From positions 1 through 64,000 of the IMG/VR virus record IMGVR_UViG_3300031521_000025: a DNA stretch of 64,000 nt, one strand, 5' to 3'. Positions within the stretch are counted from its first letter, which is position 1, and each line of letters begins with the position of its first letter. The notes beneath the pieces are model-generated. The model was given only the letters and a program-made list of their open reading frames with translations. It had not been told where the DNA came from and did not search any database. This document shows positions 41,474-50,327 of this stretch, in pieces. Position numbers and translations under genes: made by a program. The stretch is from a virus.

Positions 41474-42151
41474 ATGGCGGTTACTACAGTAATATTTAGA
41501 AAACATGATGCAGGGCAGATTATTTCTTCTGGAAATGGAACTCCTGATAATAATTATTTAGGATCTAACGGAGATAAATATACTGATGAAAGTACAGGTG
41601 TTGAATATTTATATGCAAATAGTAAATGGAATGCATTAGTAGGAGGAGGAGTTTCTAAAACAAAAATACAACTCCTTCCTTCAGATGCAAATTTAACAGG
41701 ATCAATATATGAGCCTTTGTTTGTTGGAATTCAAGGTACTTATATTAACTGGGATGAATTAAGATTTGATGATACTACTTCGCAAAGTGCAAAATATACA
41801 ATTCCTTTAGCATCAACTACTGGTTATGCTGGTGGACAAATAACTTGTAAAATTGAATGGAAAACAACCGCTATCACTGGGGGTGTTGTATGGAAAATAT
41901 CTATGTTAAGTAGAACAACTGGTGATCAAATAGACACAGCTTATTATAGTGGTGCAACTCATAGTGGTACAACTACTGTTACTGGTTCAACAGAATTAAT
42001 AAATACAACAACAATATCTTTCACACCAAATGCAGCTGAATTAACTGCTGCTAAAGATTGTTTTATTCAATTGACTAGATTAACAACAGATGCTGGCGAT
42101 ACAATGGTTGGTGATGCTAAAGTTATTACAATAAATATAAATGAGGATTAG
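41474..42151 (+). CDS. Fibre-associated protein with NGDKYTD module
   Basis: A 225-aa protein. Residues 13-58 hold a module GNGTPDNNYLGSNGDKYTDE followed by TGVEYLYANSKWN, which is repeated in the 44461 gene. The C-terminal domain is a jelly-roll-like, Thr-rich beta region (KYTIPLASTTGYAGGQITCK, TVTGSTELINTTTISF). Two bases before the LamG-like gene. Likely a tail tip or fibre-end protein. Confidence 0.7.
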   Translation: MAVTTVIFRKHDAGQIISSGNGTPDNNYLGSNGDKYTDESTGVEYLYANSKWNALVGGGVSKTKIQLLPSDANLTGSIYEPLFVGIQGTYINWDELRFDDTTSQSAKYTIPLASTTGYAGGQITCKIEWKTTAITGGVVWKISMLSRTTGDQIDTAYYSGATHSGTTTVTGSTELINTTTISFTPNAAELTAAKDCFIQLTRLTTDAGDTMVGDAKVITININED

Positions 42152-42153
42152 TT

Positions 42154-44043
42154 ATGACATACGATAAAATTATATCTGTTGAAGCACCTTACTACTCATT
42201 AACTACTAGTGGGGTGTATACACCATCTAATACACGAAGTGAATCTTTATCTACAGACGTACCAACTAACTTTACATTAGTTGTTAGTTGTGGTAATATG
42301 GTTAAACCAACAAATTACTATTCTTCAATAGCATATTTTGGAAATAGTAATGGGTGTGGCATTGCTGTTAATAATCAAAATAAAATATCTATTTGGAACA
42401 GTACTGTAGGAATTATACCTTCAAGTTACACGATAACTGGAAATGAATTTGAAATGATTCTAGTTTTAACTAAAAACGGTTCAAATTGGGTTCTGTATAA
42501 AGATAATGTAGTGATATTAAACTATACGGGTAATTTGTCGGGAGTTCCACAAAAGTTATTTACAATAAATACAGTAGGTACTTATATTGATGGTAATCAA
42601 CCAAATACGAATAATAAGTATGCTTTTAATTCTATAACGGTTAATTATGTCAAGCTTTACGATTTGGATAAAGACGTAAAAAACTCATTAGTAGGGTTTT
42701 GGAATGGTGTAAATATATCTGTTTCAACAATTAATGATAGAAGTTATTACCAAAATAATGGTACTGTAAGTGGTTCTATTGCTACTACTCAAGGTAAAGT
42801 TGGTAATTCAATGGTATTTAATGGTTCAAGTGCTATAATTTTAAACAATCCAACATTATTAAGTAATAAGTTTTCAATCAATACTAGATTTAAAGCAAAT
42901 GTGGTTGATATGATATCTCCAATATTTTGCCAAAGATTTGTCAACACGAGTTCTAACGACTATTCTTACATTTTTATTGGAATAGGTGGTTCTGGTGATT
43001 GGATATCAAATCTTAATAAAGGTAAGAAGTTAGTTGTTGGTATGTTTGCTGGTGCTACTGGCTGGTGTGTTAGTAGTTATGCTGATATTGCTGATGGCAA
43101 GTATCATAATTTACAAGTATCATTAGATGGTAGTGCTTTAACTACTTTAAAGGTAATACTTGATGGTAATTCGTTATCATATACTTTCGGTAATCTAACC
43201 AGTTATACTGTTAGTCCAACTAATGCAACTGCTGTATCTTCAATAGGTGCTATGTTTTTAAAAGGTCAAACTGAAGCAATTTATCCAGAATCTTATTTTA
43301 GTGGCGAAATTAATTATGTACAGTTGTTTAACTATGCTAGAACATTTAGAGAATTAAAGCAAGGTAATCAATTAAAACTATTGATAACTGGCAATAATGT
43401 AATTGGTAATACTGTATATTCTCCAATGGGCAATAATGGTACAATAAATGGCAGTACTGTATCTGTAGTTGCTGATTCGACTGGTAATGGGTTTTCATTC
43501 ACTAACAGTGGATATATATCAGTACCAAGTTCAAATGATTATTCTTTTGTTTCACCAACTAAAGATTTACCATTTACCATTTCATTTGATATGACAACAC
43601 CAAGTTGGTTATCAGATACTGTTGAATTAGGTTCAAATATGTACATAATGTGTAAAACTACATCTTCAGTATATGAGTGGATTATAGCAACAGCTAAAGT
43701 TAATGGTATTTATTTTATATACTTAGCCGTTGTTAACTCTAATGCAACAAGTATTATGTATCAAGGGTTTAGTTTACCAAGTACTAATATATACACACAC
43801 AACATATTTACGTATGATGGTACAGCTAGTCCTACAAGTATGACATTTACATCTAATGGTGTTAATATGTCAAGACTTACCCATCTCAACGCTGGTAATT
43901 ACAATGGAACAAGTAACAGAATGTCAGAAACTGGAGTACCTATATTAATTGGTTCACAACCTTCACCAAATAACATAAGTGATTACAGATGTAAAGGTGT
44001 ATTAAATAATATTAAAATTTATAAAAATCAAATCGGAGAATAA
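42154..44043 (+). CDS. Receptor-binding-type protein with concanavalin/LamG-like domains
   Basis: A 629-aa protein. Three lectin-like segments can be traced: residues 1-175 (TNFTLVVSCGNMVKP, SITVNYVKLYDLDKDV), 180-400 (SLVGFWNG, YYQNNGTVSG, GNSMVFNGSSAIIL, FSGEINYVQLFNYARTF) and 420-629 (GNNGTINGSTVS, YISVPSSNDYSF, KGVLNNIKIYKNQ). This is the LamG/concanavalin pattern of carbohydrate-binding phage adhesins. Its Gly codons are mostly GGT whereas neighbours favour GGA, so it may have been acquired separately. Overlaps the next gene by one base. Confidence 0.78.
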   Translation: MTYDKIISVEAPYYSLTTSGVYTPSNTRSESLSTDVPTNFTLVVSCGNMVKPTNYYSSIAYFGNSNGCGIAVNNQNKISIWNSTVGIIPSSYTITGNEFEMILVLTKNGSNWVLYKDNVVILNYTGNLSGVPQKLFTINTVGTYIDGNQPNTNNKYAFNSITVNYVKLYDLDKDVKNSLVGFWNGVNISVSTINDRSYYQNNGTVSGSIATTQGKVGNSMVFNGSSAIILNNPTLLSNKFSINTRFKANVVDMISPIFCQRFVNTSSNDYSYIFIGIGGSGDWISNLNKGKKLVVGMFAGATGWCVSSYADIADGKYHNLQVSLDGSALTTLKVILDGNSLSYTFGNLTSYTVSPTNATAVSSIGAMFLKGQTEAIYPESYFSGEINYVQLFNYARTFRELKQGNQLKLLITGNNVIGNTVYSPMGNNGTINGSTVSVVADSTGNGFSFTNSGYISVPSSNDYSFVSPTKDLPFTISFDMTTPSWLSDTVELGSNMYIMCKTTSSVYEWIIATAKVNGIYFIYLAVVNSNATSIMYQGFSLPSTNIYTHNIFTYDGTASPTSMTFTSNGVNMSRLTHLNAGNYNGTSNRMSETGVPILIGSQPSPNNISDYRCKGVLNNIKIYKNQIGE

Positions 44044-44483
44044 TGAATAAAATTTGGATGACACGCAATGGAATTGTAGAGCAATTCGATGCGGATAGAT
44101 TAGAAAATCTATTAATTAAAGGATGGGTAGTTTGTGATGAACCAATACCACCAATACCTATTATACCAGACCCATATGATATATTTGATGCAAAACAAGT
44201 TTTAAAAGAATTACAAGTAATATTTGCATTAGATATAGGCGTTTTAGCAGGGCAAGCTTCAATGATTATATGGTTTACGGAAAATAAATATTTTTACGAT
44301 TTAAATAGATATTTAATTCTTGCGGAATCTCAAAGTATAATAACGGCAGAATATCACGCATCAGTATGTAATGTTTTTGTTAACCAAAATATAGATTTAA
44401 GTAAAGAACCTTATAGAGCAAGAAAAAAAATAGAAACACCAATTATTAATATTCCAATAGATGGCAGCGGTATTATTATTTAA
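44043..44483 (+). CDS. Hypothetical fibre-cluster protein
   Basis: A 146-aa protein. N-terminal MNKIWMTRNGIVEQFDADRL and GWVVCDEPIPPIPIIPDPYD form a short domain with Pro-rich linker, followed by a helical region (VLKELQVIFALDIGVLAGQA). The layout resembles small fibre-assembly or fibre-cap proteins. The end overlaps the next gene by 23 bases. Confidence 0.65.
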   Translation: MNKIWMTRNGIVEQFDADRLENLLIKGWVVCDEPIPPIPIIPDPYDIFDAKQVLKELQVIFALDIGVLAGQASMIIWFTENKYFYDLNRYLILAESQSIITAEYHASVCNVFVNQNIDLSKEPYRARKKIETPIINIPIDGSGIII

Positions 44484-44889
44484 AAAAAAAGAAATGGGGA
44501 AAACCATTTCTACAGGAAACGGAGTTCCTGATAACAATCTTAGTGGAATTAATGGAGATAAATATACAGACTTAGATACAGGTATTGAGTATTCATATAT
44601 AAATAACAAATGGAGTGAACCAGCAGGTTCTGTTTCAAGCATTCCTAATCCAATTGTTTTTACTTATTCTGGAAATTTAATTATAAAATCTATTGAAGAT
44701 TTAGGAGAAAGTTTAACTATTGAAAAAAGATATAGGTATTATTCAGGAGGATCTGCACAAGATGGTTCTCTTGATATTGTAGAGATAAAAAACAGCAAAA
44801 CTAACCAATGGGTTAGATCAACATATATTTACACAAATGGCAAACTAACTTCAATGAATAATGAAATTATAACATCTTGGACAATATGA
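44461..44889 (+). CDS. Fibre-associated protein with NGDKYTD module (second copy)
   Basis: A 142-aa protein. Its N-terminus repeats the module of the 41474 gene (GNGVPDNNLSGINGDKYTD, then TGIEYSYINNKWSEP) with a different C-terminal beta-domain (LTIEKRYRYYSGGSAQDGSL). Module sharing suggests interchangeable attachment domains for fibre parts. Overlaps neighbours on both sides; its stop is TGA. Confidence 0.65.
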   Translation: MAAVLLFKKKEMGKTISTGNGVPDNNLSGINGDKYTDLDTGIEYSYINNKWSEPAGSVSSIPNPIVFTYSGNLIIKSIEDLGESLTIEKRYRYYSGGSAQDGSLDIVEIKNSKTNQWVRSTYIYTNGKLTSMNNEIITSWTI

Positions 44890-45356
44890 TAATAGATTTA
44901 AAAGGTCATATATATGACACAGAACTTGATTTTGATAATCAAACAGAAGATACTAAAAATTTCGTAAATGAAATTTTAATTACAGTTAACTCTACATTTA
45001 CTTTTGATGATTCATATAGAATTATTGAATATAAATATAAAATTGATAACAAATACGAAGTTGTAAAAACACAAGTTTTTTCAGAACCAGCTCCTAGTTG
45101 TGCTATTGAAAGTGTAGAAATTATTGTAAGAGTTGCTAATTTATGGCATGAACCAAATTATAGTATTCAAATAATATTAACTTTAGAACAACAAGTTAAC
45201 TTATTAAGAGCATACCCTGATTTTGCTTTATATACTAGTCAAAGTAATTTACCCACCTATGTAGAAGGAAATAAATTATATACGTATGACAATGTTTTAC
45301 GTAAAGAATATAGAGATTTATTACAACACTTTGGTGGAATAATAACAGATAAATAA
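44877..45356 (+). CDS. Hypothetical fibre-cluster protein
   Basis: A 159-aa protein, beta-rich N-terminus (FVNEILITVNSTFTFDDSYR) and a helical C-terminal part (QQVNLLRAYPDFALYTSQSN). It overlaps the upstream gene by 13 bases and stands 26 bases before a CBM-like fibre gene. No family recognised. Confidence 0.65.
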   Translation: MDNMIIDLKGHIYDTELDFDNQTEDTKNFVNEILITVNSTFTFDDSYRIIEYKYKIDNKYEVVKTQVFSEPAPSCAIESVEIIVRVANLWHEPNYSIQIILTLEQQVNLLRAYPDFALYTSQSNLPTYVEGNKLYTYDNVLRKEYRDLLQHFGGIITDK

Positions 45357-45382
45357 TTTTATAACAAAATAATTAAAATATA

Positions 45383-47182
45383 ATGGCAACATTTAACGTT
45401 AAAGAAGAATCTGACAAAATGTATGTTTACTGCTCTAAAAATGCAGTATCCGATATAGCTGCTAGTGTTTTTTTTGGAAAAGCAGCTGCTTGGGTAAGTG
45501 GAGGAACTTATTCTTCTGGAGATAGAGTGACATCAAGTTCAATTCAATATAGAAACTTTACAGGAGTTAACACTACGACAGCTCCAGCAAGTGATACAGC
45601 AAACTGGGTTTTTGATTTGGATAATTATCAATCTTATTTAACTACAAAAAATTATGTAGTTGGAAGTAAAACAAATTATAATAATGAACACTATATTTGT
45701 ATAACTAATACATCTGGAACGTTTGATATTACTAAATGGACTAAACAGATTATAAGTAATAGAGATGTTCCTTATAAGTTACAAAATACTGCAATAAATT
45801 TAATAAATTCGGATGCTAGGTTTGTAAGTTATGAGTTATTAGACTATACTAATAATGTTGCATATCACAATATTTATTGTATATTAAGTAATGGAATATG
45901 GGCAGAAACTTTAACTAATCCAACTAAGTACATACGTTTTGTGGGTCAAAGTAATTTAAAAACACAGATGCTTAATCATATAACAGGTTTTTTCTATGAT
46001 AATATGTACATATATAGCGCTGTAAATTTTAACATTTTCAAATGTAATTCATGTATGTTTTATTCTATTAGTTCTTCAAATAATACCTATTATTATTATA
46101 CATTCAGTTTTTTTTATAAAAATGTTGTTCAGAATACTACACCTTCTTGTTGTTACGTATATCATTTCAATAATAACACATTAATCAACGGAGGGTTGTT
46201 TTATGAGCCTATAACATATTATGCAAATACGGTTATTCGTAATAATATTATAAAAGGCGTTTCTTTTATGGGATCTACATATATGATTCAGCGTATACCT
46301 TTAGGTAATTTTGATTACAACTGTTATTGTGGTATAGTTTATATTGATGGTGTTGCAAAATCGACTCTTGTATCTATACAATCTGCAACAGTAAACCAGA
46401 ATATATACTCAGTATATAATACTAATATATCATTAAATCCAGATTATACATTACCAGTAGGGTCCCCTTTAATAAAAACTGGATCAAATGGAAACAATAT
46501 AGGGGCAGAAGGAGTTGGGTATCCACAAACAAATTCAGGTATTTTTGATTCTCTAAACGGAGCTGTGTATAAAAACATTACTAAATACGGAACTACACTT
46601 ACACGCCAGCAAATATCTAAACAAGCTCAAGGTGGAGGTAATAATTATATTACTTTAGAATCAGCTGCGTCATCTGTAAATTTTGAATATAATGGGTTTA
46701 GAATTTATATTTCATCTGGTACTGGTGTAGGACAAACAAGAACAATTTTAACATATAATGCATCTACAAAAGATGCAACTGTAGATTTAAATTGGACTAT
46801 TAATCCTGATTCAACTTCTATTTATGAAATTTTAGATGGAGAAATAACTTCTTCTGTAGGAGATTTAGGTAGTGTTCAAACTGTAAAAAAATTACTTATA
46901 CAGGCAACAAACTTCTATGATGCAACCGGTTATATTTTAACTCAAAGTGTATCTGAAACAGATTGTCGTTTAGATAATCCTGCTGCTTTAACATTTGATT
47001 TAAGAGTAAGTAACTCTAGTGACCTAAGTGCGGTTTCTTATAGAAGATTTGTACAAGATGAATTTTTAAAAATTGATAGTAACGATAAAGGATGTGGAGA
47101 CTCAGCATATAGTTGTGCTAATTTAGTTTCAAGTGTTTTATCATTTAGATATTTCCAAATTAGATTAATGCTTAGAAAATAA
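45383..47182 (+). CDS. Beta-helix fibre/spike protein with carbohydrate-binding modules
   Basis: A 599-aa protein. Two successive modules resemble CBM5/12 chitin-binding domains: AAWVSGGTYSSGDRVTSSSI...NWV (about 32-72) and YLTTKNYVVGSKTNYNNEHY...W (about 80-110). A beta-solenoid follows, rich in Asn, Tyr and Phe (ITGFFYDNMYIYSAVNFNIF, YVYHFNNNTLINGGLFYEP). The end of the solenoid, ALPVGSPLIKTGSNGNNIGA-like, resembles polysaccharide-lyase ends, and a final beta-domain follows. Probably a tail spike binding or digesting surface glycans. Confidence 0.72.
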   Translation: MATFNVKEESDKMYVYCSKNAVSDIAASVFFGKAAAWVSGGTYSSGDRVTSSSIQYRNFTGVNTTTAPASDTANWVFDLDNYQSYLTTKNYVVGSKTNYNNEHYICITNTSGTFDITKWTKQIISNRDVPYKLQNTAINLINSDARFVSYELLDYTNNVAYHNIYCILSNGIWAETLTNPTKYIRFVGQSNLKTQMLNHITGFFYDNMYIYSAVNFNIFKCNSCMFYSISSSNNTYYYYTFSFFYKNVVQNTTPSCCYVYHFNNNTLINGGLFYEPITYYANTVIRNNIIKGVSFMGSTYMIQRIPLGNFDYNCYCGIVYIDGVAKSTLVSIQSATVNQNIYSVYNTNISLNPDYTLPVGSPLIKTGSNGNNIGAEGVGYPQTNSGIFDSLNGAVYKNITKYGTTLTRQQISKQAQGGGNNYITLESAASSVNFEYNGFRIYISSGTGVGQTRTILTYNASTKDATVDLNWTINPDSTSIYEILDGEITSSVGDLGSVQTVKKLLIQATNFYDATGYILTQSVSETDCRLDNPAALTFDLRVSNSSDLSAVSYRRFVQDEFLKIDSNDKGCGDSAYSCANLVSSVLSFRYFQIRLMLRK

Positions 47183-47192
47183 TATTATTACA

Positions 47193-48185
47193 ATGGCAGA
47201 TATTAATTCAGGTTTAATAGCTTATTACCCATTTAATGGGAATGCAAATGATGAAAGTGGAAATAATCATAATGCAATATTTAATAATGCATCGTTAACA
47301 CCAGACAGACATGGTTTAGTTGATAGTGCTTATAACTTTGCAGGTAATCAAAATATAGCTGTATTTAACAAAGAAGTATTACCTCTTACTGATATAACTA
47401 TAAGTATGTGGATATATAAAACACCTACAGCTAGTAATGAGAATAATAGACCATTTGGTAATGATAATTCGTTATCAGAATCAGATGGTCTTGCTATGTG
47501 GTTTAATACAAACACACCATCTTTAATTATGCGAAATAATGGTGTTAATAATGATACTAATTGGGGTCTTACAGTATCTAATAATACTTGGTATTTATAT
47601 ACTGTTACTATATCATCAACTACAGGATTACATTTATATCTAAATGGTGTAAATGTTGCAAATAATGCAAATGCGAAAGCATATTCAAGATCAAATAACA
47701 CTTATTTTTATATAGGATCGGCAGGTAACCCCAATTACTATTTCACTGGTAAAATGGATGAAATACGTTTTTATAACAGAGTGTTATCTGATATAGATGT
47801 TTCGACATTATATTTTTCAACAAAGGATGGAAAAGAAAACCTAAATTCAGTATCAATAATACAAAACATAGATATATCTCAATCTTTTGATGAAAAAGTT
47901 GGATTAATTAGTCCGGTTTTAAACCTTGACGTAGCTCAATCTTTAGAAGAAAAAGTAGGTTTAGTAAGTCCAGTAGTTAATCTTGATATAGCTGCAACAT
48001 TAGAAGAAAGAACATTAGCTTTTACTCTTATATTAGGGCAAGAAAACGAAAATCAAAGAAATGTAATTCATCATTGTGGAACATCTTCTCAAAATCAATC
48101 AAATTCAAACAAAATTTGGATAGATAAAGGTTTTGTGAAAATAATAGCTCAAAGTAATATAGAACACAGTCAAATTGTTGTTTAA
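47193..48185 (+). CDS. LamG-like lectin protein with C-terminal tandem repeats
   Basis: A 330-aa protein. Residues 8-215 are a LamG/concanavalin domain: GLIAYYPFNGNANDESGNNH, YNFAGNQNIAVF, ITISMWIYKTPTA, YLYTVTISSTTGLHLYLNGV, GKMDEIRFYNRVLS. From about 222 come three copies of a 21-residue repeat with the pattern (L/I)xQxxDEKVGLxSPVxNLD. The C-terminus is a small beta-domain. Its codon use (GGT-rich) resembles the 42154 gene. Last gene of the fibre block; likely the receptor-binding tip. Confidence 0.78.
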   Translation: MADINSGLIAYYPFNGNANDESGNNHNAIFNNASLTPDRHGLVDSAYNFAGNQNIAVFNKEVLPLTDITISMWIYKTPTASNENNRPFGNDNSLSESDGLAMWFNTNTPSLIMRNNGVNNDTNWGLTVSNNTWYLYTVTISSTTGLHLYLNGVNVANNANAKAYSRSNNTYFYIGSAGNPNYYFTGKMDEIRFYNRVLSDIDVSTLYFSTKDGKENLNSVSIIQNIDISQSFDEKVGLISPVLNLDVAQSLEEKVGLVSPVVNLDIAATLEERTLAFTLILGQENENQRNVIHHCGTSSQNQSNSNKIWIDKGFVKIIAQSNIEHSQIVV

Positions 48186-48225
48186 AAAAAATAAAAGATT
48201 TATTTACTTTTTTGTTTGTTTTTTT

Positions 48226-48235
48226 TTATATTTAA
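48226..48235 (+). promoter_or_regulatory. Candidate late promoter element TTATATTTAA
   Basis: Exact copy, 30 bases upstream of the small membrane ORF at 48266, heading the receiver/amidohydrolase unit. Confidence 0.55.
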
Positions 48236-48265
48236 AATAAAAATAATTACCATATTTTTTAGAAA

Positions 48266-48427
48266 ATGACTTTTAAATATTACATATTACTTTTTGTAAT
48301 TATAAGTTTTCTTATAATAATTATAGGTTTAGAAAAACAAACTAAAAGTGAATATAAAAGATATTTAAAAAAAGGAGGAGTTTTATCTTTCAAAGAATTC
48401 AAAAAAAAATACTATACTGAAGATTGA
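48266..48427 (+). CDS. Small membrane protein upstream of receiver gene
   Basis: A 53-aa protein. A single transmembrane helix occupies residues 5-22 (YYILLFVIISFLIIIIGL), followed by a basic cytoplasmic-like tail (QTKSEYKRYLKKGG, FKEFKKKYYTED). It has a promoter element upstream and its TGA is immediately followed by the ATG of the receiver gene, so the three genes form one unit. It may anchor or sense for the receiver protein; function unknown. Confidence 0.65.
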   Translation: MTFKYYILLFVIISFLIIIIGLEKQTKSEYKRYLKKGGVLSFKEFKKKYYTED

Positions 48428-48787
48428 ATGAAAATACTTATTGTAGACGACTCTAAAACATCCGTAAAACTCATAGAAGAGCTCATTAAACACGCTTTTA
48501 GAGATTTTGTATACCAAAGTGCATTTAATGGAAAAGAAGGTTTAGAATGCTATAATAAAACAAAAGATTTTGACTTAATTATTACAGATTATCAAATGCC
48601 TTGCATAAACGGTAATTGTTTAATCAAACAAATAAAACAAATAAACTCTAATATTTTAAGTATTTGTATATCTTCTGAAAGTTTTATAAAAGATGATGAT
48701 ATATTTGATTTTATTTTACAAAAGCCAATCCATAAAGAAGAATTTATCTCTATTTTACAAAAAATAAAAAACAACTATAATGTTTAA
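48428..48787 (+). CDS. Stand-alone CheY-like response regulator receiver
   Basis: A 119-aa protein consisting only of a receiver domain. The fold signature is complete: MKILIVDDSKTSVKLIEELI with acidic pair D7-D8, phospho-acceptor D54 in LIITDYQMPCINGN, S82/S83 in CISSES, and K99 in LQKPIH. No output domain is attached. Such proteins relay phosphate from a histidine kinase to a partner. No kinase is visible in the window, so a host kinase could feed it. It overlaps the amidohydrolase gene by 8 bases, implying linked function. Rare in phages. Confidence 0.93.
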   Translation: MKILIVDDSKTSVKLIEELIKHAFRDFVYQSAFNGKEGLECYNKTKDFDLIITDYQMPCINGNCLIKQIKQINSNILSICISSESFIKDDDIFDFILQKPIHKEEFISILQKIKNNYNV

Positions 48788-49820
48788 TACTCATATTCAT
48801 GTTTTCACAAAAGAAGATGTTCCTTCAAATTTTCTTCCTTTTAAATTAGTAAGAATTTTAGCAGACAAAGAAGGATACGAAATAATTGCAAGAGTTTTAC
48901 ATAATTTAAATCCTTGGACAAAAAATGATGTATTTGATAGATATTTAGAGTTTGTAAAAGAGGGAAGACTCGGTAGTCAAACTAACATTTTTGAAGATGT
49001 AGCAAAGTTTTATCCAATAGATACAAAGTTTTTTGTTTTACCTATGGATATGGAATATATGGGTGCAGGAACTACAGCAAGAGTATATAGAGATCAACTT
49101 AAAGAATTAATAGAATTATCTAAAGTTGATAAAAGAGTTGTTCCTTTTGTAATGGTTGACCCAAGAAGACCAGAAATAGAAGGTTTTGTTTTAAACAATA
49201 ATTTTGCAGGTATAAAACTATATCCAAATTTAGGATACTTTCCTTATGATAAAGATTTAATGTGGATATATAATTATTGCAGTAAATTTAATAAACCAAT
49301 TGTTGCGCATTGCACTCCTGATAATCCAGTACATTTTAAAGGATCAAAACAAGAATTAAAAGAATTATTGTTAAAATCTAAAGGTGTAGTAAATTTAAAA
49401 GGATCTAATCAAAAATTATGTGCTCAATTTATGGATCCTTATAATTATGTTTCTATTTTAAATAACTATAAAGATGTAAATATTTGTTTAGCTCATATGG
49501 GCGGAGAACAAGAAGTTTTAAAATATTTAAAAGGAGAAAAAAACACAATTACAGAAAAAATTTTAAATTTAATTGTAATGTATCCTAATCTTTATACAGA
49601 TATTAGTTATACATTATCAAACAAAAAACTATATTCTTTCCTTGATAAATTATTAGATGATGATAGATATAAAAACCGTATTCTTTTTGGAAGCGATTTT
49701 TATATGAATAAAACCAAAGGAGATGAAACTCTATTTAGCAAAAATATTAAAGAAATGTTAGGAGATAAAAAATTTGAATTAATTAGTAACACAAATGTTA
49801 ATAGTTTTTTGAAATCTTAA
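48780..49820 (+). CDS. Amidohydrolase-family metal-dependent TIM-barrel hydrolase
   Basis: A 346-aa protein. It has the metal-binding signature of the amidohydrolase-2 (ACMSD/decarboxylase-like) group: NTHIHVF (H5, H7), FAGIKLYPNLGYFPYD, PIVAHCTPDNP (His), NICLAHMGG (His) and RILFGSDFYM (Asp). Members hydrolyse or decarboxylate small molecules. The substrate here is unknown. Its start overlaps the receiver stop by 8 bases, so the enzyme may be controlled by or coupled to that protein. It is convergent with the following minus-strand gene (4-base overlap). Confidence 0.87.
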   Translation: MFNTHIHVFTKEDVPSNFLPFKLVRILADKEGYEIIARVLHNLNPWTKNDVFDRYLEFVKEGRLGSQTNIFEDVAKFYPIDTKFFVLPMDMEYMGAGTTARVYRDQLKELIELSKVDKRVVPFVMVDPRRPEIEGFVLNNNFAGIKLYPNLGYFPYDKDLMWIYNYCSKFNKPIVAHCTPDNPVHFKGSKQELKELLLKSKGVVNLKGSNQKLCAQFMDPYNYVSILNNYKDVNICLAHMGGEQEVLKYLKGEKNTITEKILNLIVMYPNLYTDISYTLSNKKLYSFLDKLLDDDRYKNRILFGSDFYMNKTKGDETLFSKNIKEMLGDKKFELISNTNVNSFLKS

Positions 49821-50323
49821 ATTTGTGATTCTAAATATTTCTCTTTGTTAAATTTATCTAGCAAGTTATTTAAATTTCTTTTAGAATTTACACCTACTTC
49901 ATCATGCACAGTAGGTTTTAAATAAGGAACAATAGCAGGTGTCGTTATCATATTTGCTTTTTCTCCTTTATAGTTATAGTTTACCCATTCTATTTGAGGA
50001 ACTAAAGTATCTTTATTTATTTTTTCTAAAATTTTAGGAAACAATTTCAAAAAAGTAGGTAAATCTTGTTTTAAGTTAGAAATTATTTCGTTTATCAACT
50101 CTTTATATTCTTTTGAAGTAGCATTATTGTTTGGTTGCTTACAAAGACGAGATAATTGCAAATTTCTTATTTCTATTCTTGCTTTAAGTATTTTTCTTTC
50201 TAAAATTCTTTTTTTTTGTGTTTTATTTAAAGTAATTTCATTTTCTATTAAAATAACTTTAGTTTTTGAAAGACTTTGGAGTTGTTCTACTAAAAAGTCT
50301 AATTTGTTTTTAACTTTATTCAT
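49817..50323 (-). CDS. Tagged hypothetical protein, paralogue of neighbour's C-domain
   Basis: A 168-aa protein. The N-terminal tag (KLDFLVEQLQSLS then KTKVILIE) ends in L25-I26-E27. The remaining domain is paralogous to the C-terminal part of the upstream gene product: DLPTFLKLFPKILEKINKD here versus YLPTFLKLFPKINEELNKS there, and LLDKFNKEKYL versus VLDNFNKKTYL. The second gene lies only four bases upstream, so this is a tandem duplication. Function unknown; the pair is a good test of the tag hypothesis. Confidence 0.85.
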   Translation of the reverse strand: MNKVKNKLDFLVEQLQSLSKTKVILIENEITLNKTQKKRILERKILKARIEIRNLQLSRLCKQPNNNATSKEYKELINEIISNLKQDLPTFLKLFPKILEKINKDTLVPQIEWVNYNYKGEKANMITTPAIVPYLKPTVHDEVGVNSKRNLNNLLDKFNKEKYLESQI

Positions 50324-50327
50324 TTTT

